The notes below the pieces were generated by a model that saw nothing but the letters and a program-made list of their open reading frames with translations, made no database searches and was not told the origin of the DNA. DNA of 7,572 bases from Solobacterium sp. UBA1789 (lineage in GTDB: Bacteria > Bacillota_I > Bacilli_A > Erysipelotrichales > Erysipelotrichaceae), in contig DCGB01000059.1 of the NCBI GenBank assembly GCA_002314515.1, forward strand, positions 5,833 to 13,404, read 5' to 3'. Below are positions 6,155 to 7,572 of the stretch, in pieces (the first letter of the stretch is position 1; every line of letters begins with the position of its first letter). A program made the translations under genes and the position numbers.

Positions 6155-7194
6155 TGAATAATAATCGCATCTGGAAGTTTTTAACTATCATTCTGTTCTG
6201 CTGGTCACTGATTTTGAGTTTTATTGTCTTTGGTTCTCACAATAATGTCAGTACCATGAGTGTTGATGAGTATCATGTCAGTGGGTTTTCGACAGATTTG
6301 AGTGAGGTTGTGGATGAGTGCCGTTCAGCGGTTGTAACAATTGTTTCAAATAACGAATTATCTAGTGGCTTTGTTTATCGCCAGGATGGCAATAAGACTT
6401 ATATTGTTTCAACTGCCCATGGTATAAAGGGTTCTGAGGTAAATATTTATTTTGATAATGATATTTATGTTGCGGCTGATGTTATAGGTCAGGATGTTTT
6501 TGGTGATGTTTCACTTTTGTGCTGTGAACTTCCTTTTAAGGTAAGTTCTTTGAAAAGCGGTTCTTCTTCTTTATTGAAGGCTGGTGAATTTACACTTTGT
6601 ATTGGTTCACCTTTGTCTCTTGATTATGCCAATTCAGTTGCCCTGGCAATGGTTAGTTCTAATGAGCGGACTATTGAAAATCGTATCACTTATGATGGCC
6701 GCTTACATGTTTATTATGAAGATGTCATTCAATTATCCAGCCAGCTTTTAGAGGGCTATAGTGGTTCACCTTTGTTAAATATGAAGGGCGAATTACTGGG
6801 AATGATCACGATGGCTGATGATGAGATAGTTTTTGCCTTGACGGTTGAAGAATTAGAATATATCGTTGATGCCTTGATTAATAATGTTGAACTTAATAAG
6901 TTACAGTTGGATCTAAAGGGTGTCTTTGTTTCTTCAATGTTGAATTATGAGAAAACATATCATGATATTTCTCTTGATCAATTGAGTGGTTATTATATAA
7001 AAAGTATTAAGAACAGTTCTTTGGCATATTCCTGGGGTTTAAGAAGTGGTGATCTGATTTTAAGTATTAATGGTGTGACGATTACGGATTTTAAATCATT
7101 ACTGGGTATTTTATATAGCAATGGCAGCTCATATAATTTTGAAATCAGTCGTCATGGCGAAGTTATGAGTATTCTGGGGTCTATTGATGATTAG
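6154..7194 (+). CDS. HtrA-like membrane-anchored serine protease with one PDZ domain
   Basis: Trypsin-like (S1C, HtrA/DegP family) protease expected to act outside the cell on misfolded or surface proteins. The 346 residues from ATG 6154 comprise a membrane anchor (about 7-26), a protease domain (about 48-240) and a C-terminal PDZ domain (about 251-344, with GLRSGDLILSINGV). The catalytic triad can be placed at H89 (STAHG), D118 (GDVSLL) and S203 (GYSGSP); the H-to-D spacing of 29 is like DegP. The serine motif differs from the usual GNSGGP, with Tyr at 202 and Ser at 205. The protein is somewhat short for HtrA, with little linker between anchor and protease. Four cysteines (56, 123, 124, 149) lie outside the membrane. 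The TGA of the M23 gene and this ATG share one base (TGATG), typical of coupled translation. Adjacency to rlmH matches the htrC(yycK)-yydA order of B. subtilis, supporting an orthologous HtrA role. Confidence 0.9.
   Translation: MNNNRIWKFLTIILFCWSLILSFIVFGSHNNVSTMSVDEYHVSGFSTDLSEVVDECRSAVVTIVSNNELSSGFVYRQDGNKTYIVSTAHGIKGSEVNIYFDNDIYVAADVIGQDVFGDVSLLCCELPFKVSSLKSGSSSLLKAGEFTLCIGSPLSLDYANSVALAMVSSNERTIENRITYDGRLHVYYEDVIQLSSQLLEGYSGSPLLNMKGELLGMITMADDEIVFALTVEELEYIVDALINNVELNKLQLDLKGVFVSSMLNYEKTYHDISLDQLSGYYIKSIKNSSLAYSWGLRSGDLILSINGVTITDFKSLLGILYSNGSSYNFEISRHGEVMSILGSIDD
7176..7180 (+). promoter_or_regulatory. Probable weak ribosome binding site for rlmH
   Basis: GGGGT, in the tail of the HtrA-like gene, has 6 nt between it and the ATG at 7187. 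It is an incomplete match to AGGAGG, so translation may depend partly on ribosomes finishing the upstream gene 8 nt into rlmH. Confidence 0.4.
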
Positions 7195-7572
7195 ACTGCT
7201 TTGTGTTGGCAAGATTAAGGATAAGCATTTACAGGCTTTGGTTGATGATTATTGTGAGCGTATAGGTCACTATCATCGTTTTGAGCTTGTAGAGGTTAAG
7301 GATGAGCCGATTAAAAATGATGAGAAGGCAGTTCTTGATAAGGAAGGCCAGCGTATTTTGGATAAGATTGGCAGTGATGAATATGTTATTACCCTTGATT
7401 TACATGGCAATATGACTGATTCTTTGTCTTTGGCTAAAAAGCTGGATGCATTATTTGCCAGGGAGGCTAAGATTACTTTTGTCATTGGTGGTTCTTTGGG
7501 TCTTAGTGATGCTTTGCGGAGGCGTTCCAATGAGCTTTGGAAGTTATCTGATCTTACTTTCCTGCATCAGAT
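7187..7572 (+). CDS. rlmH: RlmH, 23S rRNA (pseudouridine-1915-N3) methyltransferase (3' partial)
   Basis: SPOUT-class methyltransferase that uses S-adenosylmethionine to methylate pseudouridine 1915 in helix 69 of 23S rRNA, on assembled 70S ribosomes. Reading from ATG 7187 gives 128 complete codons to the window edge out of about 159 usual for the family, so roughly the last 30 residues are missing. Diagnostic parts: the N-terminal MIRLLCVGKIKD, EVKDEP at about 36-41, the strand ITLDLHGN at 68-75, and the SAM-binding knot segment FVIGGSLGLSDALRRR at 98-113, followed by LSDLTFLHQ. The usual TFPHQ reads TFLHQ here, with Leu at residue 126. The gene overlaps the HtrA-like gene by 8 nt (start inside its last codons, ATG within TTGATGATTAG). 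Being cut by the window edge it has no stop codon and is easily overlooked. A 258-nt open frame on the opposite strand is only its shadow. Confidence 0.95.
   Translation, partial: MIRLLCVGKIKDKHLQALVDDYCERIGHYHRFELVEVKDEPIKNDEKAVLDKEGQRILDKIGSDEYVITLDLHGNMTDSLSLAKKLDALFAREAKITFVIGGSLGLSDALRRRSNELWKLSDLTFLHQ

Noticed and set aside
7273..7530. 85-codon open frame on the minus strand
   Set aside because: Antisense to rlmH, whose plus-strand translation matches RlmH motifs throughout; the opposite frame is a shadow.

Overview
The window is one continuous, single-direction gene cluster from a low-GC Bacillota (Firmicutes). The order yybS-gdpP-rplI-dnaB(dnaC), followed by an HtrA-type protease directly upstream of rlmH, is the kind of order found near the replication origin in this phylum. 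A+T richness, membrane-anchored M23/G5/LysM wall proteins and a GdpP-type c-di-AMP phosphodiesterase all fit. An Erysipelotrichia-like or other atypical Bacilli host is my best guess, but the sequence alone does not settle the genus.

Layout, all on the + strand: 1-903, the 3' part of a DUF2232/YybS polytopic membrane protein, cut at its 5' end by the window edge; 900-2870, the membrane-bound c-di-AMP phosphodiesterase GdpP; 2851-3291, ribosomal protein bL9; 3295-4638, the replicative DNA helicase; 4622-6154, a membrane-anchored cell-wall metallopeptidase with LysM, G5 and M23 domains; 6154-7194, a membrane-anchored HtrA-like serine protease with one PDZ domain; 7187-7572, the 5' part of rlmH (23S rRNA pseudouridine-1915 N3-methyltransferase), cut at its 3' end by the window edge.

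Genes overlap by 4, 20, 17, 1 and 8 nt, and the only intergenic gap is 3 nt (3292-3294). There is therefore no room for a conventional promoter or terminator between genes, and the set is probably co-transcribed and translationally coupled at several junctions. No RNA genes, mobile elements, CRISPR arrays, large repeats or long non-coding stretches are visible.

Functionally the cluster joins envelope and c-di-AMP homeostasis (YybS, GdpP), core information processing (bL9, replicative helicase, RlmH) and cell-wall or surface-protein processing (M23 peptidase, HtrA). Most of it is a conserved housekeeping neighbourhood. I do not see a clear new defence, mobile or biosynthetic system. The parts most worth a second look are the wall hydrolase between dnaB and htrA with its six extracytoplasmic cysteines, the unusual keto (G/T) bias at third codon positions, and the junctions that lack a Shine-Dalgarno sequence.
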